A stretch of DNA of 64,000 nucleotides, taken from contig JAJEKV010000312.1 in the NCBI GenBank assembly GCA_021234155.1, forward strand, positions 208,501 to 272,500, written 5' to 3'. Shown piece by piece: positions 45,304-54,574 of the stretch. The notes beneath the pieces are model-generated. The model did no database searches and was not told where the DNA came from. It was given only the letters and a program-made list of their open reading frames with translations. Within the stretch, counting starts at the first letter, position 1, and each line of letters starts with the position of its first letter. The translations under genes and the position numbers were made by a program. The DNA is from Isoetes taiwanensis. Lineage: Eukaryota > Streptophyta > Lycopodiopsida > Isoetales > Isoetaceae.

Positions 45304-47870
45304 TATTGTCAATTGGGACAATCTTCCATCTCATGGTCGCTATCAGTCCAAGATCTTGTGGGATGCTGCAAAAATCAAGATGCAAACAAAATGAAAAAGA
45401 AAGAAAAGTTGTCATGCTAAACATGTATGGTCAAAAGAAAAAAAGTGTGTGTTAGGTAGATTTGAACTTAGTCTTCCACGACACCAAGTTGGTTACGGAT
45501 TAAGAAAAACGGAATAAATTCCTTTCTTTTTGGGCAAACTTCTTTTTCCGAGCTACTGCATTTCTTCATTTGCAGGTTGAAGCAAAAACCATGCCTGATA
45601 TTCACACAATGAGGTACCCTTCCATACCGATATGTAAAGTGTTCTATTGCTTATATTATGTTCGCAATTTTTAGTCGTCAACCACTCTACAATTCATGGC
45701 TTGCTACTATGTAGATGGCGCTCCTCCTGCCAGAAATTTTAGAACAAATGTAAAAATATTATCTCGTCTCTAACGATTCTATCTTTCCACTATTCATACA
45801 AATGAAACATAATTGTTTGTGGCTGAGTTGGAGCTTTTCATATGCATATATATTTCCCTTGCTACTATGTAGATGGCGCTCATCCTGCCAGAAATTTTAG
45901 AACAAAGGTAAAAGGTTAAAGATAGAAATGGCAAAGGTTACAGTCAGAAATGGTAATCGACTCGACGGTTATAGCTGCATAGGTGCAACCGGTCTTCAAC
46001 TTTTGATTCTTATCTCTTGGATTTGCATTTTTTCAATTTTGGACGGGCTTACATTCTTATAGCTCTGTGTTCATATTGGGACAATAGAGGAATGCAGTGA
46101 AACTTAATGTTAGATAATATTCATTTTCTCTCATATTTATTCTCAAGCTTTTATACATTGATATAGTTTGCTAGTTCATGAAAGCGTATTTTTATAACAT
46201 AAGGTTTACATGGTTTAAGGGCTGTATTGTATCAAAAAGAGTATGAAAATAGGGCAATAAGGAATATTTAAAACCCCTGTTTTTAGGGAAGTCGACCACC
46301 ACCACCGAGTTCCAAGCGAACTTATTTTAGAAAGTGAAGGGAGGGTTGATAACGGGTATGTTATCAGCCCTGAAGAAAGGGGCAAAAAAAAAGTCGGCTG
46401 CATCATCGGTCCGCCTCCATGGTTTGATGCAAGGCCTAACGATGCTATGGCGACGAGCAGCCTATGGGCGTCTTGAAGGCAGAGGGCGGCTAGGGTAGAT
46501 ATGGTTAGGGCGATTGCGGCTGGAAGTTCTCTGCTGCAGTAACAGAGCTAGTTAGGGTTCTTATCCTTCGGGAGGCAAAGAGGGGAGGTTGCATTGGCGA
46601 TCGAATCGACCTGGCTGGCGGGATGCCAAGGCCGAGTTTTCGCGTTTATGCGTATCAGAGGGTTGAAGAAATTAGCTAGGTTTCTAGCAGTTTTGGCCTC
46701 AGAGGAAGGAGGCGTGGAGCTTTTCAGAGCAAGTCAGGCGTATCCTGAGCTTCAGGGTAAGCTTGGCATTTTCAATCATTTGTGTTGTTGGTTCTCTGAT
46801 AGGCTCATATCTGATGATACCTTAATGCAGGCCGATTACTCTATCCTGGCAATTAAATCTTAAGTAGGGGCGTAAGGTTAATTTCTCAGTTTCATTACAG
46901 AAAGCCAGAATGTTTTGTATGTGTGAAGCAGCCTTTGAAAATGGAAGAAGGGGGTTCAAATCCCCCGGTTTGTTTGTCCATTCTCTTTGCAGGTGCTGAA
47001 GAAGCCTCGGCATTCACGGCTGGCAAACTCTTGGTAGTTTCGGTTCCTCATTGAAAGGGGTTGGAATGTGAACACATGTAGCAACTTACAGGAAAGTGTT
47101 CTTGGCAACTTATTGTAATGTGCTAATATTCGAGGGAAGCATGAATGTTTGTATTGGTTCATTTGCAAACCATATCTTCTGAAAAGTTTACAGGAGCTAT
47201 CTTCATTGGGATATGCAATTTGCTCTTTGCAAGTGATCAGGAAGCTCGAACTGCTGGGATGTGCCGCCAGTCTTGCAGGGAAGCTTTTGGGACAAGCCTC
47301 ATTGAAGCCTTTTTTAGAAGCTTCATCCGCTCCTGGTTTAGTGCAGCCTGTAGTGGAAACTGCTATGTTGAGGTCAAAATGACATGCAAATTCTTGCCAA
47401 TGGATGTCAACGGGCCCTTGAAAATAGAGCCACATCAGCGTTTGACCCCATTGCGCAATGACGTGTACGCATGGGATCGCACTAGAGGGCATATCCCGCA
47501 GAATATTCCCCTATCTAATGGCTGGGAATTCACTAGAGCGCCCATCATTCGTTGCTTTGTCTATTGCTAATAATTAAGGTGTATAAGGTGTAGTTTGATC
47601 TTCATATTTAGAAGAATTCCAGTAATTCTTCAAAAGAGCAATGTTAATGAGTGTCAAATTGTCTATGCATTTAAGGACAATTAACATATTTTTATCATAG
47701 AATGCATAAAAGCTCCAATTCATAACTGTCAGATGGAAAAAGGTTGGTTATGATTAAATAGATGATTATATAGATCATTAAGCTCGAATATTGAGGAAGA
47801 TTAGGCGCAACATATTGAAGAAGAAGAATATGTGGCTTAGGAGCTGAGATGGTTGGGAATTGAACATGAG
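45304..47870. other. 2.6 kb without a recognised gene; short direct repeat; unassigned frames
   Basis: TTGCTACTATGTAGATGGCG and CCTGCCAGAAATTTTAGAAC occur twice (about 45,700 and 45,860). Frames at 46,594-46,863 (plus; GLKKLARFLAVLASEEGGVE and ELQG at a GTAAGC donor), 47,145-47,570 (plus) and 47,492-46,956 (minus, 178 codons) have no known match. AGTTAGGGTTCTTATCC at about 46,550 resembles plant 5'-UTR sequence, so a captured promoter and first exon starting at 46,594 is possible but unproven. GGGGGTTCAAATCCCCC at 46,950 resembles a lone T arm. Confidence 0.3.
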
Positions 47871-47873
47871 AAA

Positions 47874-48030
47874 GATCACATTAGCTCCAACTGCGAGGGA
47901 ACGATGCCAAAGCACCACTCATTGGGAAGTTCTCGACGAGAGGAATCCAATGGTGTGGGTATCACCTTCATCCGACCCCTCTACTGCAAGTTATCGGCCT
48001 TTGAAGCTGATTATAAAAAAGAAGCTTCCA
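47874..48030 (+). repeat. conserved 165-bp repeat block, copy 2
   Basis: Same block as 2878-3043, same orientation (TTAGCTCCAACTGCGAGGG, CATCCGACCCCTCTACTGCA, TTATAAAAAAGAAGCTTCC). It stops 17 bp before the left terminus at 48,047, so the element appears inserted into or joined to it. Confidence 0.8.
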
Positions 48031-48071
48031 CAAATGTTTCTGAAAGTATATATATACAATTATATAAGCAC

Positions 48072-48173
48072 CCCCCTTGTTCCAGCACTTTGAGGTGTCA
48101 CCGTGTGAGCCGTCCAGATCTGAGATCAATGGTCCAGGCGGCGACACCTCAAAGTATTGGAACATCAAGGGGG
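48072..48173. repeat. foldback (102 bp) with GAGGTGTC/GACACCTC arms
   Basis: Arms starting CCCCCTTGTTCCAGCACTTT and its inexact complement (ending GGAACATCAAGGGGG), with CTTTGAGGTGTCACCG against CGGCGACACCTCAAAG. A second copy is at 62,296-62,390. Transcribed, it would form a long hairpin. Confidence 0.85.
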
Positions 48174-48302
48174 CAGCTTATCTTTGGCAGTCTGAAACAT
48201 CAGGGGGCAATAAAGTTTGGCTTGCATTGCCTCAAATTCCTCAAATTTACACCAAAGTCCTCAAATTTACAGCAAAAACGGTAAATTTGCATGGCAGCAA
48301 AG

Positions 48303-48660
48303 ACATTGCCTGATTTGGCACTGTTTTGGCCCATTTCTGCTAGGAATTTGGAAAATGGACGCCTAGCGTCAATTGTGGACCTTCCAGTGACCTTTCCGCC
48401 GGATGTTCCTGTGCAGAAAATAGAGCTTTCATTTTGGAGTTATGGCCATATTTCTACCCGACTGTAAAACTTTGGCAGCAAATACATTGCCTGATTTGGC
48501 ACTGTTTTGGCCCATTTCCATTTCTGCTAGGAATTTGGAAAATGGACGCCTAGCGTCAATTGTGGACCTTCCAGTGACCTTTCCAACGGATGTTCTTGTG
48601 CATAAAACAGAGCTTCAATTTGGGAGTCATAGCCACGTTTCTAGAAATCTGACTGACATC
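48303..48660. repeat. tandem repeat, about 183-bp period, two units
   Basis: ATTGCCTGATTTGGCACTGT through GACCTTCCAGTGACCTTTCC occurs at 48,305 and 48,485. The first copy lacks a 6-base ATTTCC. The duplication's left boundary (48,391) is inside it. Confidence 0.9.
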
Positions 48661-48801
48661 CATACCGTTCAAGAAATCTACAGCAGCAGCAGCTTTTTAC
48701 AAATCAAAAAACTAAGATTTATCATGACATTTCCTCATTGGCACTTTCGTTAAGGTTGCAATTATGGATCTAACTGAGTGATTGCAGTAGTTCCATAGTT
48801 G

Positions 48802-49298
48802 TCACAGGACAAATAGAGACCACAATAGCCAGCTTATTTCTTCCCAAAAGGAATGAGTTTTAACATTTGTTTTTAGTGAATCACAGAGCAATTGCTGATG
48901 AACATTGGAAAAGGCAGTAAGTAAATACTTAAGGCACTTACTTTGCACTGGATTTGGCATCATCAAGTTTTGGAAAGTATCCGCTTTCTGTTTCAATGTG
49001 GCATAGATCTCTTCACTTCTTGGATGGCTTCTATCTTTCACAAAGAACTCATGCACGTTGTTATCAATCTCGATCCATGCCATTGCAGTTTTTCCATGCA
49101 CCTGCACACTGCCTAAGCTCATCTATTCGCACAGCATTTGACCACATACATGCCTCAGAATAGATGCCTAACATAAGCATATAGGCGGAGCCATCACATC
49201 GAGATAGCTGAACAATTCTTACATAGCAGTGTCTTCCCATCTATTAGACCACTGTCGCATTTGCCATTATGTATTGCCTGCTCTGGTGCAGCCATCCT
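48802..49298 (-). pseudogene. PPR protein E/E+ domain fragment (copy B)
   Basis: Identical in content to the copy at 26,074-26,570: DGSAYMLMLGIYSEACMWSN, frame change, then MAWIEIDNNVHEFFVKD and RSHPRSEEIYATLKQKAD. It has the same frameshift and the same missing PPR and DYW regions, which shows the damage predates the segment duplication. Confidence 0.85.
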
Positions 49299-50849
49299 TA
49301 AGCTTCTTTCATAAATTTCTCACGTGTGAATGCCCCATCAAGAACCATAAAGGACACATTTTTTGCATCCCATTAACAAGTGTTTGAGCTCTTCTTGTAG
49401 ACCAGCTTCACGCTGGGACTTATGTTCTGCATCTAATGATAAGCAAGAATCTCAAGCAAGCATTCATCTATCATACAGTAGCTTTTCTAAAATGGCAACA
49501 GCATTTTGCTATAACCATGTGCATATCCTTGCAAGACCAAAATGTTAGGAACCTCAAAGAATCATAACTCTCTCTATGCTCTTCAAATCACAAAAAACTG
49601 AAAAAGAGTTGCAGGCTATCACATGCCTTGCAGAGAGCAGAGCGCTGGAAGAACCAGCATCTATGTTGTTCTTTCCCATTGCATTTCTGTAAAACCAAAG
49701 TCCCTGTGAGCATTTAATAAATCTGAAACAAAAATTTGCTATCCAACCAAGATTCTGGCCAACAATCGGTAGCTCTGCCATAGCCAAAAGGTACAGAGTG
49801 AAAATCAGCATGCCAAGAAGGTGGACATTTAACAAGATTTTGCGGGAACCAACTTTCCCGAAGCAAATCCGTCCCAGGCACCATAGCTCCGACAGAGAAA
49901 ACTGGATTTGCACTTCCAAAATACAAACATGGCGCATCCATAGCTGCCCCTGTTTCGTAGACAGTTTGGGCAGAGAATATGGAGACGTTCAATGGGACAG
50001 TTCTTTCGATGAAGCCGCTGGCAACAGACATTAGACCAGACAGCCAAATCAGCACATAAGTCGGCCAAAGCAGAGACCCAAGCCTACAGCGCCATCAAAT
50101 TCAAGATGATGCACCTCAATGTTTGAATCTCTTACCCAGATCATGAACCGGCCATATCTTTCCTGATTTGAGCATAGGCCATCCAAATTCGGAAGCACCC
50201 TATTTCGACAAATATCTGCCTAATTTTTGTACCAATCTGCAAAGACGTTTGAGGAATTTGCATCTTGGCAGACACTGGAACAAAATGGAACACCAGAACA
50301 GTGGCAGACACAATTGGCTGGGTCGCGTTACATTTGTTCACACCGTCAAACTAGGATTGATACCTTATATGAGAAAGAAAGCCAAAATGAACAGGCAATT
50401 CTAATGAACAACGAAATACCAAAACAATGGCAGGCAACACTGTGCAAAATCCCAACGCTAAATAAAAAATGGAGTCATTTTAAAAGAGAAGTGACAACTG
50501 TGTCATCATTCTAGATGCTAACCTGCTAGGAGGCATAACGCAATGGCAGATCCAGTGCCTTCTTTTTCAAGATTTGAAGCTGGGAGCAAAATCCTGAAAA
50601 AGGCCTCCGGAAACACAGAAAGCAATAAGCACAAAACCCCAAAATTGGCAATGGATACCATATCTAAATCGCTGCTGCGTGGGACATTTGTCACTTCATA
50701 GAAACAGCCATTCTTAAAACGCAGGATAACTTGACCTGTGTCTGCCTCAAATAATAGAGCAACTCCGGCAGAGCCACTGTTAACTACGAACCTCATTTAT
50801 TCTTTGAAAAAGCTTCAAGCCTGCAAAGCATTCAGAGAAGCCGCCATAG

Positions 50850-51473
50850 TCAGCTCAGAATGCATCGAAGGAAAACACATGCAAACGTAAGTTCGAGCTC
50901 TGCATTAAAGCTCCAGACATGTCCAGATAAAATGGGCGCAACTCCCACTGTCTTTTGATCTCTCCTCTTTATATGTAGAAAATAGAAAATGGCAGAAATT
51001 TCAATAAGTTTCGGGAAGGTTTTGGCAATGCCGGAATTCACTGGCACTGATAACGAACAAAAAATCCTTTCCAATACGAAGAATGCTTTACTCCTGCCAT
51101 AGCAAAGATGATGCCACCGGGAAAGAATCGCGCTTCTGCTAATAATTGACTGTTGAGAGAACCATAATGGAGCAGAACCCTGAATTGAATACCACGAAGC
51201 CTGCAAAATCAGTCTTGCCTTTGTAACAGAGGTTGCCAACAGAAAAAGAGAATCGCCTCCAGCTTCTTGAATGGGTTGCCAACTCAAGTCTGGGCCTCTG
51301 CCCAGATAAACACAAGGATGATGCCGCCACCCTGCCCGCAAACTAGCAAAGTAAAGAAAATACATATAACCGTCCATATCGCAAATGCATTCCGCTAGTG
51401 CCCTAAGCAGTCTGGCCGACCCAAGCTTAGAAGCAGATATAGACCCGTCGTCTAAGAATGGATGTCTGCTCAT
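50850..51473 (-). CDS. unrecognised 207-codon frame (copy B)
   Basis: The longest open frame of the duplicated segment. Copy A breaks it through single-base length differences in A runs (near 28,335 and 28,205). It starts MSRHPFLDDGSISASKLG and has no known domain. Openness in one copy but not in its near-identical partner argues against selection on a protein. Confidence 0.2.
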   Translation of the reverse strand: MSRHPFLDDGSISASKLGSARLLRALAECICDMDGYMYFLYFASLRAGWRHHPCVYLGRGPDLSWQPIQEAGGDSLFLLATSVTKARLILQASWYSIQGSAPLWFSQQSIISRSAILSRWHHLCYGRSKAFFVLERIFCSLSVPVNSGIAKTFPKLIEISAIFYFLHIKRRDQKTVGVAPILSGHVWSFNAELELTFACVFLRCILS

Positions 51474-52286
51474 AGAGTTTTAGAGCCCTCACCTATGAAG
51501 ACAATCGCCAGAACAATCGCTCCATTGCCGATTCAATAAGAAAAGGATGAGAAAACCTAAACAATACAACACCAAGCTTTGCCAACTGATGGCTTTCACC
51601 GGAGCAAAGCTGCAAAGAAACCATCGGCTAAGGAATTCGGAAGAACTATAAGAACCCTAATCGTAGAAAAACAAAGGGGAGGTAACGAGGATCTGTAAAG
51701 GATAATCATAATCGGAAGGCTTTCGGCCTTCCCTTTACTTGCAAGAGGTCGCCATAGCTAGCTACGATGTTACAGAAGAAACGGGACTGAAAACTTGCCA
51801 CCTAACCATGTAATTAATGATGCTTAATTGCTGCCAGTGCCACCTCACCCCGTATTAAATGTAATACAATTTCCTTGCCAAGGATGGACGGTCTACATAA
51901 AATGCCCCAATTCAATCCCTAGATCTAACGGGCCACATCAAAAGCCCCAAATAAAGGGGGCTGCTTGGGGTTGATTGAAGTGTCACCGTCTGGACCGTCC
52001 ATCTCAGAGATGGACGGCCAAGATCAATCTTTACCAACAATTTCCTTGCACCTTCTTAAGCTTAAAATCAAGGGCCACGATTTCTCACGTGCCCGATCGA
52101 CGGCCCAGGGATGGGGTGCATGCCCCATGCATGCACCATATATGCCCCCCATCAAATCCAAGGGCCATTGTCGCGACACCTCAGAAAATCGACGGCCAGG
52201 ATGAATCTCTACATACATTCACCCCCCCATAGGACCCATAATATAATTGTATATATATAACAGATATATATATATATATATATCCT

Positions 52287-52716
52287 TATATATATACAAT
52301 TATATTGAGTGTCACAAATGTTGGCAGTGCCACAAATTGTGTAGAGATTGATGCCATAAAATGTTGGTAGAGATTGATCTCGGCCGTCCACTTTTGAGAT
52401 GGACGGTCCAGACGGTGCCACCTCATAACTTCCCAAGCCCCCCTCTTGTTGGTGTACCAAAATATTGGTACAGATTGATCTCGGCCGTCCATCTCTTAGA
52501 TGAACGGCCCACAACAAAAGCCCCAAATAAGCCCCTTGATGCAGAGTGTGTGTAGACATTTAAATCTCTACCGTCCATCTCAAACGGACGGGCCCACGCG
52601 TTAAGCCCCCAAATTGACCCTTTATTTGGGGCTTCGATCTGTGACGTTCGAGTTTGCCCTCTTCCCCATTTGCGAAGAACTCCTCCATCTATGGCCGACA
52701 TTGGGACCCGCGTGAT
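52287..52716 (-). repeat. left terminus and subterminal region of TATATA-TIR element (inverted copy of 1195-1643)
   Basis: It begins TATATATATACAATTATAT (52,287-52,305) and reads, as reverse complement, like 1643-1195, including CCCCAAATAAGCCCCTTGAT and GAAGAACTCCTCCATCTATG. Similarity stops at about 52,716. AGXT2 exons start about 110 bp further on. Confidence 0.8.
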
Positions 52717-52799
52717 ATCAGTGCACGCCGGATCGTTTACGCACTTATCTTTCTCTACTTCCGGCCTGCGCTTTTCCTATGTCTCGACCACCGGATCCA

Positions 52800-53660
52800 T
52801 TCTAGTGCCCCTCCTGGTTTTCGTTCAAAAGTAGTTGAAGCGGTGATCAAGCGGACTCAAATTTTGCAAAGACACAACTACAATATATCTTCATCATGCT
52901 ATTGTCGATTATCGCGAAGCTCTCACACAACGAATTCCCTTAAACTTGAAGTTTTCTTTTCTATGCTTATGATCTTCCCTATGAAGTGGTGATATACACC
53001 AATGTTATTGCCGTTTCAACATTTATTTCCCGTGTGGTATATTTTGTGAATTAGGGATCGAGGCAAATGATATGGCAATGTTGATGGCAAGATTGTACGG
53101 GATCTTATGATATAATTGCTTTGAGGAACGCATATCATGGTATGAGTCCTTCTACAATGGGTCCGGACGGCCCACGGTAGACATGGAAATATAATGTTCC
53201 TCAGGTGCAAATCCAGGCTCATTTATTCTAAAGAAAAATATGTTCATACTAGTTTTTGTAATCGCCCATCTGCTCGTACCTCAGGGATTTGGAGTGCATC
53301 ATGTGTTAAACCCTGATCCATACAGAGGCATTTTTGGATCAGAAGGAAAGCTTTATGCAAAAGACATTGCTAATCTAATTTATCCGATTGGTCGCATCAT
53401 TTCCATCATGAAGACATTTATGCAAAAGCTTTATGCAAAAGACATTGATAATCTAATTTATCCGATTGGTCGCATCATTTCCGCTTATGAGCTCTAGCGA
53501 TTGTTGTTCGGCTGTGACAGAGATAGGGAAGCTCTAATGCAAGGACGTTGGCCGAAGCTTTGTCATAAAATCATATTCTAATTTAGAGATTGCCGTTCTA
53601 CTTTTATTGCAGAATTTGGCGGACACGGAGTTCAAAATTCGCCCCGCTTATTGGAGCTCT
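52800..53660 (+). pseudogene. alanine:glyoxylate aminotransferase 2 (AGXT2-like) fragment, decayed
   Basis: Blocks in family order: VVEAVIKRTQILQ (52,831), then in another frame YLHHAIVDYREALTQRIPLN (52,880 on), VYFVN-stop-GS (53,036), EANDMAMLMARLYG (53,065), YDIIALRNAYHGMSPSTMG (53,110 on), [27 protein letters not shown] (53,288 on), [10 protein letters not shown], and a weaker STFIAEFGGHGV (53,598). These are the middle of AGXT2, a class-III PLP aminotransferase of plant mitochondria (glyoxylate/pyrimidine catabolism). The PLP-lysine region is missing. Defects: a TAG in VYFVN-x-GSE, several frameshifts and an internal 78-bp tandem duplication. It sits directly inside the repeat end at 52,287-52,716. 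Confidence 0.88.
53348..53481. repeat. 78-bp tandem duplication within AGXT2 fragment
   Basis: AAGCTTTATGCAAAAGACAT through CGCATCATTTCC occurs at 53,348 and 53,426. The frame stays open across it ([18 protein letters not shown], then [18 protein letters not shown]). Confidence 0.93.
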
Positions 53661-54241
53661 AGAAAGATAGGTCTTTTCGGCCTTGGGTAATGTTGAGCTA
53701 AGCTATGAAATCTAGTGCTTATTTGATTCACGGGTATTTATGAGCCCAAACTAAGGAAGATGCCTATGAATTTTGAGACAAGTTCAGAATCTTTTGCTAC
53801 AAGAAATAGCATATGGATCAACCGCAAGCAAGCTCAGGGCATTTTTTATTTGCAAATCCGACTTGCCATTTGCCCGCCAGTCACTAGGTTTGTATGCTTC
53901 ATTATTTTCGAAGCTATTGGAGTAACACTTGATTTCGTTTCTACTTTGCACGCTATCTACGCCTGTATTGTCCGATAGAAGTGGGCAAGCATTTGGATTT
54001 CAAAAACCAGAGGTAAGGTTGTTGTAGCATTGTAAACCAGCAAAAGTCTTTGTTTCCCCATCTCCCCAAATGGTGTGCATTCATGTGATTAACGATATGC
54101 CCAATTCTTATGTAATATAATATTTCATGATGAGAGATCGCCTTATATGGAGACATTGTTAGGTGAGTTATAGCAATCATTTATTATTTGACCATTGCTA
54201 TACTCTCTTCTCGATACAAATCATGGCCATCTTTCTTGCAG
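53661..54241. other. spacer between AGXT2 and PARP fragments
   Basis: No recognised coding sequence. A 72-codon plus frame at 53,760 has no match. Confidence 0.35.
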
Positions 54242-54574
54242 TTTAAACGTATTATGGAGCTGATGAGGTGGGTAAGTCGAGCCAGAAAGCGAGGATCAAA
54301 AAAAAAGCCGGATCGGCGTCTTGTGGAACTGCTGAAAATGTTGTTTGATATTGGGACATACAGGTGACGTAGCTTCTTACCACATCCCTCCTTAATCATT
54401 ACGTGTCTAGCATTCTAGTGCTTCTGATATTTTTCATCGTATACATATCATTTGCTTTGGTGTTTTAACACTTCTGTCTTTGACAATTGTTCTTCAGAGC
54501 TGCAATGATGGAGTTTAAGATTAACGTGTCAGAGATTCCATTGGGGAAGCTAAGCAAGGAAACTATTGAACAAG
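54242..54574 (+). pseudogene. poly(ADP-ribose) polymerase regulatory-domain fragment (two exons)
   Basis: Exon 1 (54,242-54,363, after TTCTTGCAG) reads FKRIMELMRWVSRARKRGSK then KKPDRRLVELLKMLFDIGTY. Exon 2 (54,498-54,574, after TTCTTCAG, ending CAAG/GTAATA) reads [20 protein letters not shown] then ETIEQG. The join completes TYRAAMMEF in frame. This is the start of the PARP helical regulatory domain (compare LIKLIFDV..MKxTMxEFEID..KMPLGKLSKxQI), which controls access to the catalytic domain. The WGR upstream and the ADP-ribosyl transferase domain downstream are absent. Splice sites and frame are intact, so this is an excised piece and not a decayed one. Confidence 0.88.

Larger units (their letters stand above)
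48047..52259. mobile_element. complete TATATA-TIR element with captured PPR fragment (4.2 kb)
   Basis: The left end TATATATATACAATTATAT (48,047-48,065) is the exact reverse complement of the right end (52,241-52,259). Inside the left end lies a foldback (48,072-48,173). The body 48,391-52,259 is nearly identical to 25,663-29,534. It encodes no transposase I recognise, so it would be non-autonomous. The right end abuts a TA tract (52,264-52,283) and then another element's left end in head-to-head arrangement. A target duplication cannot be read in TA-rich flanks. The superfamily is uncertain; long, poorly conserved subterminal regions and gene capture suggest a Mutator-like or an undescribed group. 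Confidence 0.65.

Noticed and set aside
46945-46970. tRNA gene at GGGGGTTCAAATCCCCC (also 22,045 and 43,379)
   Set aside because: Only a T-arm-like hairpin is present; no D arm or acceptor stem could be found upstream at the proper distance.
47145-47570. A real gene at 46.6-47.6 kb
   Set aside because: Plus and minus frames of similar length overlap, none has a known domain, and no consistent exon chain could be drawn; kept only as unassigned.
25663-52259. The 3.9-kb duplication as a plain assembly artefact
   Set aside because: The copies differ at many positions, including indels, and have distinct flanks, so two real loci are more likely; long reads would settle it.
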